Below, piece after piece: positions 35,028-43,388 of a stretch of DNA of 64,000 nucleotides. Location of the stretch: contig NZ_LAIR01000002.1 of assembly GCF_001247745.1 (NCBI RefSeq), forward strand, positions 620,001 to 684,000. The letters run 5' to 3'. This DNA is from Luteipulveratus halotolerans (lineage in GTDB: Bacteria > Actinomycetota > Actinomycetes > Actinomycetales > Dermatophilaceae). The stretch's first letter is position 1, and every line of letters begins with the position of its first letter. The position numbers were made by a program, and so were the translations under genes. The notes below the pieces were generated by a model. The model was not told where the DNA came from. It was given only the letters and a program-made list of their open reading frames with translations, and searched no databases.

Positions 35028-36233
35028 TCAGGCGGTCTCGCCGTCCTGGCGTCGCGGCTCGACCTCGCGGCGGGGTGTCGCGAGGTCGAGGTCGAGCTGG
35101 GGGCGGGCGACGTCGACGTCGACCGCGTCGATGAGCTCCTGGGCGGTGAGCGGCCGGGGCGCGGACTGCACCGGCTCGACCGTCGCGAGAGGGTCGGCCG
35201 TGAGGTCGAGCTCGCTCATGCGCCGCGCCGTCACGAGCACCCGGGACTCCAGCGAGCCGACCATCGCGTTGTAGGTCTCGACCGACCGACGCAGCGAGGC
35301 GCCCATGTCGGACGTGTGCTTGCCGAGGGTGGCGAGCCGGGCGTAGAGCTCCTTGCCCAGCGCGAGCAGCTCGCGCGCGCTGCCCGACAGGGCCTCCTGC
35401 TGCCAGGTGAACGCGACCGAGCGCAGCACGGCGAGCAGCGTGCTCGGTGAGGCGAGCACGACCCGCCGGGCCATGGCCCGGTCGAGCAGGGTCGGGTCGG
35501 CCGCGAGCGCTGCGACGAGGATCGCGTCACCGGGCACGAAGCACACGACCATCTCGGGCGTCGTACGGAAGGCCGACCAGTACTCCTTGGCGGCGAGCCC
35601 GTCGACGTGAGAACGCAGGTGGCGGGCGTGCTCGGCCAGACGGGCCTGCCGCTCGTCGTCGGGCACGTCGTCGGCCTGCGCGGCGAGGAACGCGGTGAGC
35701 GGTGCCTTGCTGTCGACGACGAGCACCTTGTCGCCGGGCAGGCGCACGACCACGTCGGGGCGGATGCGCGACTCGTGGCGGCTGGTGGCGGTGACCTGCT
35801 CGTCGAAGTCGCAGTGCGCGAGCATGCCGGCGTGCTCGAGGATGCGCCGCAGCTGGACCTCGCCCCACATGCCGCGGGTGGTCGAGGAGTTGAGGGCGCC
35901 TGCGAGGGAGGCGGTCTGGTCGCGCAGCGCCGCCGTGCTGCCGGTGACGTCGGTGAGACGTGCGGCGAGCTCGCCGTACTGCTGGACACGATCGCGCTCG
36001 AGGGTCGTGACCTGGCGCTCGACCCGCCCGAGCGCGTCGCGCAGGGGCAGCAGCACCGACGCCGTCTGGGCGTCGTCGCTCACGGCCGCCTCGAGGTCGA
36101 CGACGCGCTCGCGCAGGAGGTCGCGCTCGGTGGCCAGGGCAGCGCTGTGCGCGACGAAGGACTGGCGCAGCCACAGCCACGCCAGGGTGGCGCCGAGCAG
36201 CAGGCCGGCGACGAGGGCGAGCACGATCTCCAT
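35028..36233 (-). CDS. rmuC: DNA recombination protein RmuC
   Basis: A 401-residue RmuC-family protein, implicated in limiting inverted-repeat recombination. One N-terminal TM helix (MEIVLALVAGLLLGATLAWLWL), a coiled coil (35-110), then the nuclease-like core with GMWGEVQLRRILEHAGM, RIRPDVVVRLPGDKVLVVDSKAPL and VCFVPGDAIL. ATG 36233 was chosen over a short upstream extension. It lies 32 bp after the DUF389 gene and may be the last member of the sigma-factor array. Confidence 0.92.
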   Translation of the reverse strand: MEIVLALVAGLLLGATLAWLWLRQSFVAHSAALATERDLLRERVVDLEAAVSDDAQTASVLLPLRDALGRVERQVTTLERDRVQQYGELAARLTDVTGSTAALRDQTASLAGALNSSTTRGMWGEVQLRRILEHAGMLAHCDFDEQVTATSRHESRIRPDVVVRLPGDKVLVVDSKAPLTAFLAAQADDVPDDERQARLAEHARHLRSHVDGLAAKEYWSAFRTTPEMVVCFVPGDAILVAALAADPTLLDRAMARRVVLASPSTLLAVLRSVAFTWQQEALSGSARELLALGKELYARLATLGKHTSDMGASLRRSVETYNAMVGSLESRVLVTARRMSELDLTADPLATVEPVQSAPRPLTAQELIDAVDVDVARPQLDLDLATPRREVEPRRQDGETA

Positions 36234-36265
36234 GGCGCTCACCCTGGCAGGTGGCACCGACAGCG

Positions 36266-37228
36266 TCAGGGCAGCCGCGCCGGGGCGGCCGTCGTACGAC
36301 GACCGACGCGGTGCCAGACCAGCCGCAGCACCGCGACGGTGACGACGCCGGCCGCGACCATGCCGACGAGGTTGACACCCAGCTGGGTCGCGCTGCCGAC
36401 GATCTCGTGCCGGTCGCGGACGGCGAGCCCGAGGGCCAGGTTGCCCGCGGCGGGCACGGTCGTGACGGAGATGAACACGCCGACCATGGCGCTGCTCTTC
36501 TGCGTGGCCATCGCCAGCACGCCCGCCGCGCCGGCGACCACGGCGACGATGAACGACCAGCGGTCCGGGTGCCAGATGAACCCGGTCTGCGGCCGGGCCC
36601 GCGTCACCATGTCGTCGGTGATCAGACCGGTGGCTGCGCCGATGAGCGCCAGGGCGGTGACCACGGCGATCGCAGCGGCGAAGCCGAGCAGCAGCAGCGT
36701 GAGGCTGCGGGCCGCGAGCGACCAGCGCCGCAGGATGACCCCGGTGCAGATGGCGGCGACCGACGCGAACTCGGGCCCGACCACCATGGCGCCCACGACG
36801 AGCACGGACGAGTCGGTGATGACGGCGATCGCGGCCAGCACGGTCGCGAGCACCAGGAACACGCCGTACGTGAACGTCGGCCGGCTCCCCGCGTAGGCGC
36901 TGTCGATCATCTGGGGCCAGATGACCGCGTCGTCGGCATCGCCGGGGGCGGCGTCGGCGATGCGACGGGCGGCCGCGAACGGTGTGCTGGACGGCTCGGA
37001 GATCGTGATGCCGCCGCGCTGCTCCAGGCCCGTCGCCGAGAGCGCGTCGAGCACGTCGCTGGCCGCCTCACGCGCGACGTCGGCCTCGATCACGTCTCCG
37101 GCAGGTTTGAGCGAAACCCCCTGCAGGACAACGACGTTCGTGGCGCAGTCGTGGTCGGCGAGGATGTGGCGTACGTCGTCGGTCAGGTCGACCGGGACCA
37201 CCAGTCGCAGGTGGACGAGCAGGCTCAT
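36266..37228 (-). CDS. DUF389 membrane protein
   Basis: A 320-residue protein with a cytosolic N-terminal domain (MSLLVHLRLVVPVDL, ferredoxin-like fold, residues 1-85) and about six TM helices. The membrane part has the DUF389 hallmarks SSVLVVGAMVVGPEFASVAAICTG and TTVPAAGNLALGLA. Function unknown. ATG 37228 overlaps the anti-sigma stop as ATGA, so it is translationally coupled to the sigma/anti-sigma pair. A role in the envelope response controlled by that pair is inferred. Confidence 0.9.
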   Translation of the reverse strand: MSLLVHLRLVVPVDLTDDVRHILADHDCATNVVVLQGVSLKPAGDVIEADVAREAASDVLDALSATGLEQRGGITISEPSSTPFAAARRIADAAPGDADDAVIWPQMIDSAYAGSRPTFTYGVFLVLATVLAAIAVITDSSVLVVGAMVVGPEFASVAAICTGVILRRWSLAARSLTLLLLGFAAAIAVVTALALIGAATGLITDDMVTRARPQTGFIWHPDRWSFIVAVVAGAAGVLAMATQKSSAMVGVFISVTTVPAAGNLALGLAVRDRHEIVGSATQLGVNLVGMVAAGVVTVAVLRLVWHRVGRRTTAAPARLP

Positions 37229-37929
37229 ACCAAGGAGACTCGCACGACAGGGGCCGTTGTGGGCGCAGCCGAGCCGCCCGTCGGCTCGACGGTGACCGCC
37301 AGGCTCGCGCCCGGTGTCCCCTGCAGCAGCTGAGGCTGGGCGCCGGTCATGATGCCGGCCGAGCGGGGCGTGCCGGCCGCGTCCAGGAACCACGCCTGGT
37401 AGACGTGACCCTTGGGCGCGTCGGGCATGCGCTCGGTCTGGACCGTGGCCGCACCCGCCGACCGTGACGTGGTGACGACGAGGCGCGCGTCGCCCACCGC
37501 GGCCGTGTGCTGCTGCGCGTCGGCCGACAGGCGGACGCGCTCTGCGGGCGAGAGCGCGGCGACGGAGGTCGGCTGCTGCCACGGCTGGGCCACGCCCACT
37601 CCGATGACCGCGAGCACGGCGACGGCCGCAGCCGCGACGAGCACTCGCGTGCGTGTCAGCCAGGGCCGGGCGGGCGCCGTACGTGGCGCCGTACGACGGT
37701 CGGACGGCTCCTGGGGAGGCAGGGCGGCCATGACGCTCGCCTTCAAGGACGGCGGGGGAGCGACCTCGGGTGCCGACGTCGCGAGCGAGAGCACGGCCTC
37801 GTCGTACGAGGCGACCTCGGCCCGGCAGCGCTCGCAGGTGCGCAGGTGGCGCTCGAAGGAGGCGCGCTCGATGTCGTCGACCGCCCCGAGGGCGTAGGCG
37901 GCAGCCGGCTCGTGGATGTCGTCGTTCAT
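37225..37929 (-). CDS. rskA: RskA-type membrane anti-sigma factor
   Basis: A 234-residue anti-sigma factor. The cytosolic zinc-binding anti-sigma motif HxxxCxxC is His28/Cys32/Cys35 (RHLRTCERC), a single TM helix spans about 96-114, and the extracytoplasmic RskA domain follows (VYQAWFLDAAGTPRSAGIM). Known members are released by stepwise proteolysis, freeing the sigma factor. Its ATG overlaps the sigma stop, and its own stop overlaps the DUF389 start. Confidence 0.93.
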   Translation of the reverse strand: MNDDIHEPAAAYALGAVDDIERASFERHLRTCERCRAEVASYDEAVLSLATSAPEVAPPPSLKASVMAALPPQEPSDRRTAPRTAPARPWLTRTRVLVAAAAVAVLAVIGVGVAQPWQQPTSVAALSPAERVRLSADAQQHTAAVGDARLVVTTSRSAGAATVQTERMPDAPKGHVYQAWFLDAAGTPRSAGIMTGAQPQLLQGTPGASLAVTVEPTGGSAAPTTAPVVRVSLV

Positions 37930-38531
37930 CGGTCACCTCCGATGTGGTCTCGTAGCCGGTTCAGGCCGTCTCGGATGCGGGACTTGGCCGTCCCGAGCGG
38001 GATGCCGAGGGTCTCGGCGACCTCAGTGTGGGTGCGGCCGCCGAAGTACGCCAGCTCGACCGCCTCGCGTTGCATGTCGGTGAGCAGCGCCATCGCGCCG
38101 CGGACCCGCTCGGCGTCGAGTCGTGCCGTCACGGTCTCGGCGGTGCTGTCGTACGACGTCGGCGTCGCCTGTCGCTCGTAGGTCGCGTCGCGGGCGCGGG
38201 CTGCGGACGAGGCTCGTACGCGGTCGACCGCGCGGCGGTGGGCGATCGTCAGCAACCAGCCGAGCGCCGATCCGCGAGAGGGGTCGAACTTCGTTGCCGT
38301 GCGCCAGATCTCGAGGAACACCTCCTGGGTGACCTCCTCGGACTGGGCGGGGTCGGTCAGCACGCGCAGCACCAGACCGTGGACCCGCGGGGCCGTGGCG
38401 TCGTACAGGCGCGAGAACGCGACCTGCTCGCCGCGTGAGACCGCGGCGAGCAGGTCTGCGAGATCGTGACCGGCCGGTGCCATGTCGCCCATGATGACGG
38501 ATGGGCGACGGGGAGCGGCGACGGCGGTCAC
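37926..38531 (-). CDS. sigK: ECF sigma factor, SigK-like
   Basis: A 201-residue ECF sigma factor. Region 2 is LLAAVSRGEQVAFSRLYDA...EVTQEVFLEIW; region 4 is LLTDMQREAVELAYFGGRTHTEVAETLGIPLGTAKSRIRDGL. It is followed by an RskA-like anti-sigma factor and preceded by an FAS1 lipoprotein, matching the mycobacterial sigK context. There are no cysteines, so a disulfide switch as reported for M. tuberculosis SigK is not possible here. GTG 38531 follows the FAS1 stop by 11 bp with GCAGGTG upstream; ATG 38492 or 38483 are alternatives. Confidence 0.9.
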   Translation of the reverse strand: MTAVAAPRRPSVIMGDMAPAGHDLADLLAAVSRGEQVAFSRLYDATAPRVHGLVLRVLTDPAQSEEVTQEVFLEIWRTATKFDPSRGSALGWLLTIAHRRAVDRVRASSAARARDATYERQATPTSYDSTAETVTARLDAERVRGAMALLTDMQREAVELAYFGGRTHTEVAETLGIPLGTAKSRIRDGLNRLRDHIGGDR

Positions 38532-38542
38532 GATGCACCTGC

Positions 38543-39241
38543 TCAGCTCTTCGGCAGCAGCACCGAGTCGATGATGTAGACCGTGGCGTTGGCGGTCTGC
38601 ACGTTGCCGCAGACCACCTTGGCGTTGGTGTCGGCCGTGAACGACTCGCCCGAACCCGTCACCTTGACGGTGCTGCCCGAGAGCGTCTTGTGGGTGCCCG
38701 CGAGCTGCTCCGGCGTGAGCTTGCCCTGGATGACGTGACCGGTGAGCACCGTGGTCAGCAGGCCCTTCGGGTCGCCCATCGCCTTGTCCATCGTGGCCTT
38801 CGGCACCTTGTCGAACGCGTCGTTGGTCGGTGCGAGGACCGTGATGTCCTTGGCGTTGTTGAGCGTGTCGACGAGGCCTGCCTTCTTGACGGCGGTCACC
38901 AGGGTGGACAGCGCCGGGTTGTTGCTCGCGGCGGTGGCGACCGGGTCCTGCGCCATGCCGGAGAACGAGCCCTTGCCCGACTTCGGCACGGCCGCACAGC
39001 CCGGCCCGAACGGCGCTGCGGCCTGATCCATCCCGTTGCCGGCGGCCGAGCTGGACGGCGCCGCCGTGTCAGAGCTGCTGCCCGCCATGGACGAGTCGGA
39101 GGCGGCCGGGGTCGCTGCCGACGAGGCTGCCGCGCTGCTGTCGCCCGAGCCGCTGTCGTCGCTGGAGCCGCAGGCGCCCAGCGCCAGCGGAAGCGAGAGG
39201 ACGAGCGCAGCGGCGAGGCTGCGGCGGGAGGTCGTCTTCAT
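38543..39241 (-). CDS. Fasciclin (FAS1) domain lipoprotein, MPT83-like
   Basis: A 232-residue lipoprotein. Lipobox LGAC acylates Cys24; a Ser/Ala/Asp-rich linker (25-75) follows, then one FAS1 domain with the two conserved blocks ITVLAPTNDAFDKVP and TVYIIDSVLLP. A Cys pair (GPGCAAVP and VVCGNV) could form a disulfide. Domain order and genomic context resemble MPT83/MPT70, targets of mycobacterial SigK. AAGGAGT precedes ATG 39241. A short gap separates it from the oxidoreductase upstream. Confidence 0.93.
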   Translation of the reverse strand: MKTTSRRSLAAALVLSLPLALGACGSSDDSGSGDSSAAASSAATPAASDSSMAGSSSDTAAPSSSAAGNGMDQAAAPFGPGCAAVPKSGKGSFSGMAQDPVATAASNNPALSTLVTAVKKAGLVDTLNNAKDITVLAPTNDAFDKVPKATMDKAMGDPKGLLTTVLTGHVIQGKLTPEQLAGTHKTLSGSTVKVTGSGESFTADTNAKVVCGNVQTANATVYIIDSVLLPKS

Positions 39242-39330
39242 GGTCGTACTCCTTCGATCCGGTGTGGTCTGTCATGCGTGGTTCGGAGCAGGCCGATCGC
39301 CGGATCGGTCTGTGCCGCAATGTTTTTCGC

Positions 39331-40860
39331 TTACGTCACCATGACGACGACTTCCTGGATGCCGGACGAGCCGGACGGGAACACAGGGGCTCTGGTGTCG
39401 TCCTGTACGCGACCGCTTCCGTCCGTGACACGTGCCCGGATCGAGTGCCTCCCGGGTTCAGAGAGCGGTGCTCTCAGGATCCACTGGCGCCAGTAGTCGA
39501 CGTTGATGTCGGGGCCGAGCTGCGCCGGCTGCCAAGGCTTCTCGTCGATCGACACCTCGACCTTGGCCACGCCGTGCCGCTGTGCCCAGGCGACGCCGCC
39601 GATGGTGACGACACCGCGCTTCACCTGCGCCAGGCTCGCCGGCGTGTCGATACGGGCGGAGGGCTTGACCGGGGCGTCAGTAGCCCAGTCGCGCTTGGTC
39701 CAGTAGGCCTCGGCCGCGTCGTACGTCGTCACCGTGAGCCGGGTGACCCACTTGGTCGAACCGACGAACCCGTACAGCCCGGGTGTCACGAGGCGGGCGG
39801 GGAAGCCGTGCGTCGCCGGGAGCGGCGCACCGTTCATGCCGATCGCCAGCAGTGCGTCACGGTCGTCGGTGAGCGCACCCAACGGCGTACTGACGGTGAA
39901 CCCGTCCACCGATCGGCTGAGCACCTGTCGGCCGGGGTGGTCCGGGTCGATCACCTCGGCGCGCGCGAGCAGGTCGGCGACGCGGACACCGAGCCAGCGG
40001 GCGCCTCCGACGTACTGCCCACCCACCTCGTTGCTGACGCAGGTCATGGTGATGTCGCGCTCGATCAGCGGCATGGTGCGCAGGTCGGCGTAGGTCAGCG
40101 TGTAGGGCTTGCGGACGTCGCCGTCGATGCGCAGCTCCCAGCTGTCGCGGTCGACCTTGGGCACGCTGAGCGCGGTGTCGACGCGGTAGAACCCGGCGTT
40201 CGGCGTACGCAGTGGCGTGATCTGCCGGTCAGTGGTCTCCAGGCCGCGGGGGAGCGGCGGTCGCGTCTGCGCAGCGGAGGGCAGGCGTACGCCGCGGGTC
40301 GGGTCCGACTCCGAGAGCCGCTGCCCGAGCACGGCGGCACCCGCCGATGCGGCGACGACCGCACCCGACCCGATGAGGAACCCGCGCCGCGTGTCCATGC
40401 CGGACGGGTACGCCGTCAGGCCACCGAGGGCGTTCGCGCGTACGGGCAGCAGCACCCACAGGACGGCTGCGGCGACCACTGCGGTCACCAGCGACGGCAC
40501 GACGTACGCCGCGCCGGCTGCGGGACGTGACAGCGCGGCGGACGCCGCGAGCCCGACCAGGGCGAGCAGCAGCGCGAACCCGGCCGGCAGCCACCGGCGC
40601 GCGAGCAGTCCCGCCGCAGCAGCGAGCAGGAGCGTGCCGACCGCGACCGACGCCAGGAGCACGGGCTTATCGGCGGTGCCGAACTGACGGATGGCCCAGG
40701 TCTTCACAGATGTGGGCGTGCGGTCGATCACCGCTGATCCGACCGCGAGCACCGGTGAGGCCTCGGCTCGGGTGAGTGCCGCGACCAGGTGGCCCGCTGC
40801 CATACCGGCGACGGCAGCGATGATGCCGACGAGCGCGGCTCGCGCTCGGGAAGGGGTCAT
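39331..40860 (-). CDS. Membrane-anchored molybdopterin-dependent oxidoreductase (sulfite-oxidase fold)
   Basis: A 509-residue protein. The N-terminal ~165 residues form about four TM helices; an internal twin-arginine-like segment (DTRRGFLIGSG) and another hydrophobic stretch lead to a sulfite-oxidase-type Mo domain. The Mo-ligating cysteine is Cys274 in MTCVSNEVGG, followed by GARWLGVRVADLLARA and HGFPARLVTPGLYGFVGSTKWV, then a C-terminal Mo-co dimerisation (Ig-like) domain. The active site faces outside. It heads the array with the FAS1 lipoprotein and sigma factor, suggesting an envelope redox role (inference). Confidence 0.92.
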   Translation of the reverse strand: MTPSRARAALVGIIAAVAGMAAGHLVAALTRAEASPVLAVGSAVIDRTPTSVKTWAIRQFGTADKPVLLASVAVGTLLLAAAAGLLARRWLPAGFALLLALVGLAASAALSRPAAGAAYVVPSLVTAVVAAAVLWVLLPVRANALGGLTAYPSGMDTRRGFLIGSGAVVAASAGAAVLGQRLSESDPTRGVRLPSAAQTRPPLPRGLETTDRQITPLRTPNAGFYRVDTALSVPKVDRDSWELRIDGDVRKPYTLTYADLRTMPLIERDITMTCVSNEVGGQYVGGARWLGVRVADLLARAEVIDPDHPGRQVLSRSVDGFTVSTPLGALTDDRDALLAIGMNGAPLPATHGFPARLVTPGLYGFVGSTKWVTRLTVTTYDAAEAYWTKRDWATDAPVKPSARIDTPASLAQVKRGVVTIGGVAWAQRHGVAKVEVSIDEKPWQPAQLGPDINVDYWRQWILRAPLSEPGRHSIRARVTDGSGRVQDDTRAPVFPSGSSGIQEVVVMVT

Positions 40861-40931
40861 GACCGGTGTTCGGTGCGGCGGCCTCTGCGGATGGGGCCGC
40901 CACGCAGCCGAGCACCTACACTCTTGTCCCC

Positions 40932-42032
40932 GTGGCACTCACCATCGGAATCGTCGGACTTCCCAACGTCGGCAAGTCGACCATGTTCAACGCACTGACC
41001 AAGAACAACGTGCTCGCCGCGAACTACCCGTTCGCGACGATCGAGCCCAACGTCGGTGTCGTGCCGCTGCCCGACCCCCGGCTGAAGCAGCTCGCCGAGA
41101 TCTTCGGGTCGGAGAAGATCCTGCCCGCGACCGTGTCGTTCGTCGACATCGCCGGCATCGTGCGCGGAGCGTCCGAGGGTGAGGGCCTGGGCAACAAGTT
41201 CCTCGCCAACATCCGTGAGGCCGACGCGATCTGCCAGGTCGTGCGCGCGTTCGTCGACGACGACGTCACGCACGTCGACGGCAAGGTCTCGCCGGCGTCC
41301 GACATGGAGACCATCAACACCGAGCTGATCCTCGCCGACCTGCAGACCCTCGAGAACGCGATCCCGCGCATCGAGAAGGAGGTCAGGCAGAAAAAGGACG
41401 ACAAGAAGTCCTCTGAACTCCTCGACACGGCGCTCGCGTCACGCACGGTGCTCGAGGCGGGGCAGACGCTGTACGCCGCGATCCACGCCGGCAACACCGA
41501 CATCGACACGACCTACACGCGTCAGCTCGGTCTGCTCACCACCAAGCCGTTCGTCTACGTGTTCAACGTCGACGAGGACCAGCTCACCGATGAGGCGTTC
41601 CAGAGCGAGATGCAGGCGCTGGTCGCTCCGGCCGACGCGATCTTCCTCAACGCCAAGCTCGAGTCCGAGGTCGCCGAGCTCGACGACGAGGACGCCGCCG
41701 AGCTGCTGGAGTCGGTCGGCATCACCGAGCGCGGCCTGGATCAGCTGGCGCACAAGGGTTTTCACACGCTCGGCCTGCAGACCTACCTCACGGCCGGCCC
41801 CAAGGAGTCGCGTGCGTGGACGATCCCGCAGGGTGCGACCGCGCCTCAGGCGGCCGGTGTGATCCACACCGACTTCCAGAAGGGCTTCATCAAGGCCGAG
41901 GTCATCTCGTTCGAGGACCTGGTCGCGACCGGTTCGGTCGCCGAGGCTCGCGCCAAGGGCAAGGCGCGCATGGAGGGCAAGGACTACGTCATGCAGGACG
42001 GCGACGTGGTGGAGTTCCGCTTCAATGTCTGA
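40932..42032 (+). CDS. ychF: Redox-regulated ATPase YchF (Obg-like)
   Basis: A 366-residue P-loop protein of the Obg family that prefers ATP and associates with ribosomes. G1 is GLPNVGKST (residues 8-16), G3 region DIAGIVRGAS, G4-like motif altered as in YchF (FNVDE), coiled-coil insert ~130-200 and C-terminal TGS domain (~280-366). TACACT (40918-40923) ends 8 nt before GTG 40932, indicating a leaderless mRNA. Its end overlaps the yjdM start. Confidence 0.95.
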   Translation: MALTIGIVGLPNVGKSTMFNALTKNNVLAANYPFATIEPNVGVVPLPDPRLKQLAEIFGSEKILPATVSFVDIAGIVRGASEGEGLGNKFLANIREADAICQVVRAFVDDDVTHVDGKVSPASDMETINTELILADLQTLENAIPRIEKEVRQKKDDKKSSELLDTALASRTVLEAGQTLYAAIHAGNTDIDTTYTRQLGLLTTKPFVYVFNVDEDQLTDEAFQSEMQALVAPADAIFLNAKLESEVAELDDEDAAELLESVGITERGLDQLAHKGFHTLGLQTYLTAGPKESRAWTIPQGATAPQAAGVIHTDFQKGFIKAEVISFEDLVATGSVAEARAKGKARMEGKDYVMQDGDVVEFRFNV

Positions 42033-42381
42033 CCCGCAGCTGCCGCCGTGCCCCGAGTGTAAGAGCGAGTACGCCTACGAGCAGGGTGCCTTGCTGGTCT
42101 GCTCGATGTGCGGCCACGAGTGGGCGCCCGGTGAGACTGACGAGAGCGACGCCATACGCGTGGTCAAGGACGCTGTCGGCAACGAGCTCGCCGACGGCGA
42201 CACCGTCTCGATCGTCAAAGACCTCAAGGTCAAGGGCGCCGGGGGTGGCGTAGTCAAGGTCGGCACCAAGGTGCGCGACATCCGACTGATCACCGATGGC
42301 GTCGGCGACCACGACATCGACGCCAAGGTCCCGGGCTTCGGCCAGATGCAGCTGAAGTCGAGCGTCGTCAAGAAGGTCTGA
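42025..42381 (+). CDS. yjdM: Zinc-ribbon protein YjdM/PhnA
   Basis: A 118-residue protein with an N-terminal zinc ribbon (CPECKSEY and CSMCGHEW) and the PhnA domain (VVKDAVGNELADGDTVSIVKDLKVKGAGG). Despite the old 'alkylphosphonate utilisation' name its biochemical role is not settled. The ATG overlaps the last codons of ychF by 8 bp. Its 3' end overlaps the convergent VOC gene by 14 bp. Confidence 0.95.
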   Translation: MSDPQLPPCPECKSEYAYEQGALLVCSMCGHEWAPGETDESDAIRVVKDAVGNELADGDTVSIVKDLKVKGAGGGVVKVGTKVRDIRLITDGVGDHDIDAKVPGFGQMQLKSSVVKKV

Positions 42382-42763
42382 CGGCCTGCACGACCTGGAC
42401 GAGATGTCCGTCGAGGTCCTCGACCCACGCGATGAGCAGGTGATCGAGCCATGGCGCTGGCGCCTTGATCGGCTTCGCACCGAGCTCGATGAGCCGTGCA
42501 TGGCCCGCACGAACGTCGTCCGTCCAGAGGATCACCGCGGCGCGTTGACCGACGGCGACCGGGTCGAGGCCGTGGTCATGTCGGGTGCTGGACTCGGCGG
42601 CGAGGCCGATCCGGTAGTCGTCGAGCACGAGGTCGACGTGGATGGGTGTGCCTACCTCCGGCGTACGGAACGCCTCCTCGAATCCGAGCGCGCTGTAGAA
42701 CGTGACAGCACGTTCGATGTCGCGCGTGAACAGGACGATCTGAGGAGTCCGGAAGAGGCTCAT
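42368..42763 (-). CDS. VOC-family protein (glyoxalase/bleomycin-resistance fold)
   Basis: A 131-residue protein with two beta-alpha-beta-beta-beta modules: QIVLFTRDIERAVTFYSALGFEEAFRTPEVG and the C-terminal VEDLDGHLVQVVQ. Members bind a divalent metal or sequester ligands such as bleomycin-type drugs; here the ligand is unknown. Unlike the damaged VOC gene at 16076 this one is complete. It lies convergent with yjdM. Confidence 0.85.
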   Translation of the reverse strand: MSLFRTPQIVLFTRDIERAVTFYSALGFEEAFRTPEVGTPIHVDLVLDDYRIGLAAESSTRHDHGLDPVAVGQRAAVILWTDDVRAGHARLIELGAKPIKAPAPWLDHLLIAWVEDLDGHLVQVVQAVRPS

Positions 42764-42814
42764 GGGCTGAGTCTGGATCGGCCTGTGCCACGCAGCAACT
42801 GAACGATGGGGTGG

Positions 42815-43285
42815 TCAGCCCTCGACGGCGGCCTTGATGGCGGCGAGCGTGCGGTCCATGCCGTCGCGCATCGTCGCGGCGAAGGTGTCCGGCCCACCGA
42901 ACCAGTCGTCGATGCTCGACCGCGACGCGTCGGAGAGACCGTCCGGCGCCTCGCGTCGCAACGTGAGGCGCGTGCCGTCGGCGTACGGCTGCAGGGTGTA
43001 CGACCACACCGTCCAGTTCTCCTCGATGCGGAACGCGACCTCGCGGCCGGGCGCCCAGCGCACGACCCGGCCGTGGGTGACCCACTCCAGCTCGCCCTGG
43101 CTGTTCTTGTTGGTGAACTCGGCGCCGAGCTCCAGGCGCTCGAAGCCGGACCGCAGCCGCGTCGAGTCGACCTGGGGGCTCCACTCGGGCATCCGCAGCA
43201 CGTCGCCGACGAGCGACCAGACCTGCTCCGGCGGGGCGGCGATGTCGGTGCTGGACTCCAGCCGGGTGTCGTACGACGTGGGCAT
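42815..43285 (-). CDS. SRPBCC (START/Bet v 1-like) lipid-transfer-fold protein
   Basis: A 156-residue polyketide-cyclase/dehydrase-type SRPBCC protein: SSTDIAAPPEQVWSLVGDVLRMPEWSPQVDSTR at the N-terminus and a long C-terminal helix with FAATMRDGMDRTLAAIKAAVEG. It has a hydrophobic ligand cavity; ligand unknown. It is divergent from the TetR gene at 43389 with a perfect palindrome between them, so it is probably that repressor's target. Confidence 0.88.
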   Translation of the reverse strand: MPTSYDTRLESSTDIAAPPEQVWSLVGDVLRMPEWSPQVDSTRLRSGFERLELGAEFTNKNSQGELEWVTHGRVVRWAPGREVAFRIEENWTVWSYTLQPYADGTRLTLRREAPDGLSDASRSSIDDWFGGPDTFAATMRDGMDRTLAAIKAAVEG

Positions 43286-43331
43286 GGCCCCTCCTGCGAC
43301 GTGATCTATGCGTCCGCTCGGACGCCTTGTT

Positions 43332-43349
43332 GTCGACGCTAGCGTCGAC
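43332..43349. promoter_or_regulatory. Perfect 18-bp palindrome between SRPBCC and TetR genes
   Basis: GTCGACGCTAGCGTCGAC is self-complementary over 18 bp. It lies 47 bp from the SRPBCC start and 40 bp from the TetR start, the expected place for an operator shared by divergent genes. TAAACT (43376-43381) is the likely -10 for the TetR gene. Confidence 0.65.
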
Positions 43350-43388
43350 CAGTGGTTTGCGTCCAGTCGGTCGCATAAACTGCGCGGC

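Noticed and set aside
42404..42802. Plus-strand frame opposite the VOC gene at 42368
   Set aside because: The minus-strand product has a complete VOC fold; the plus-strand product has no motif.
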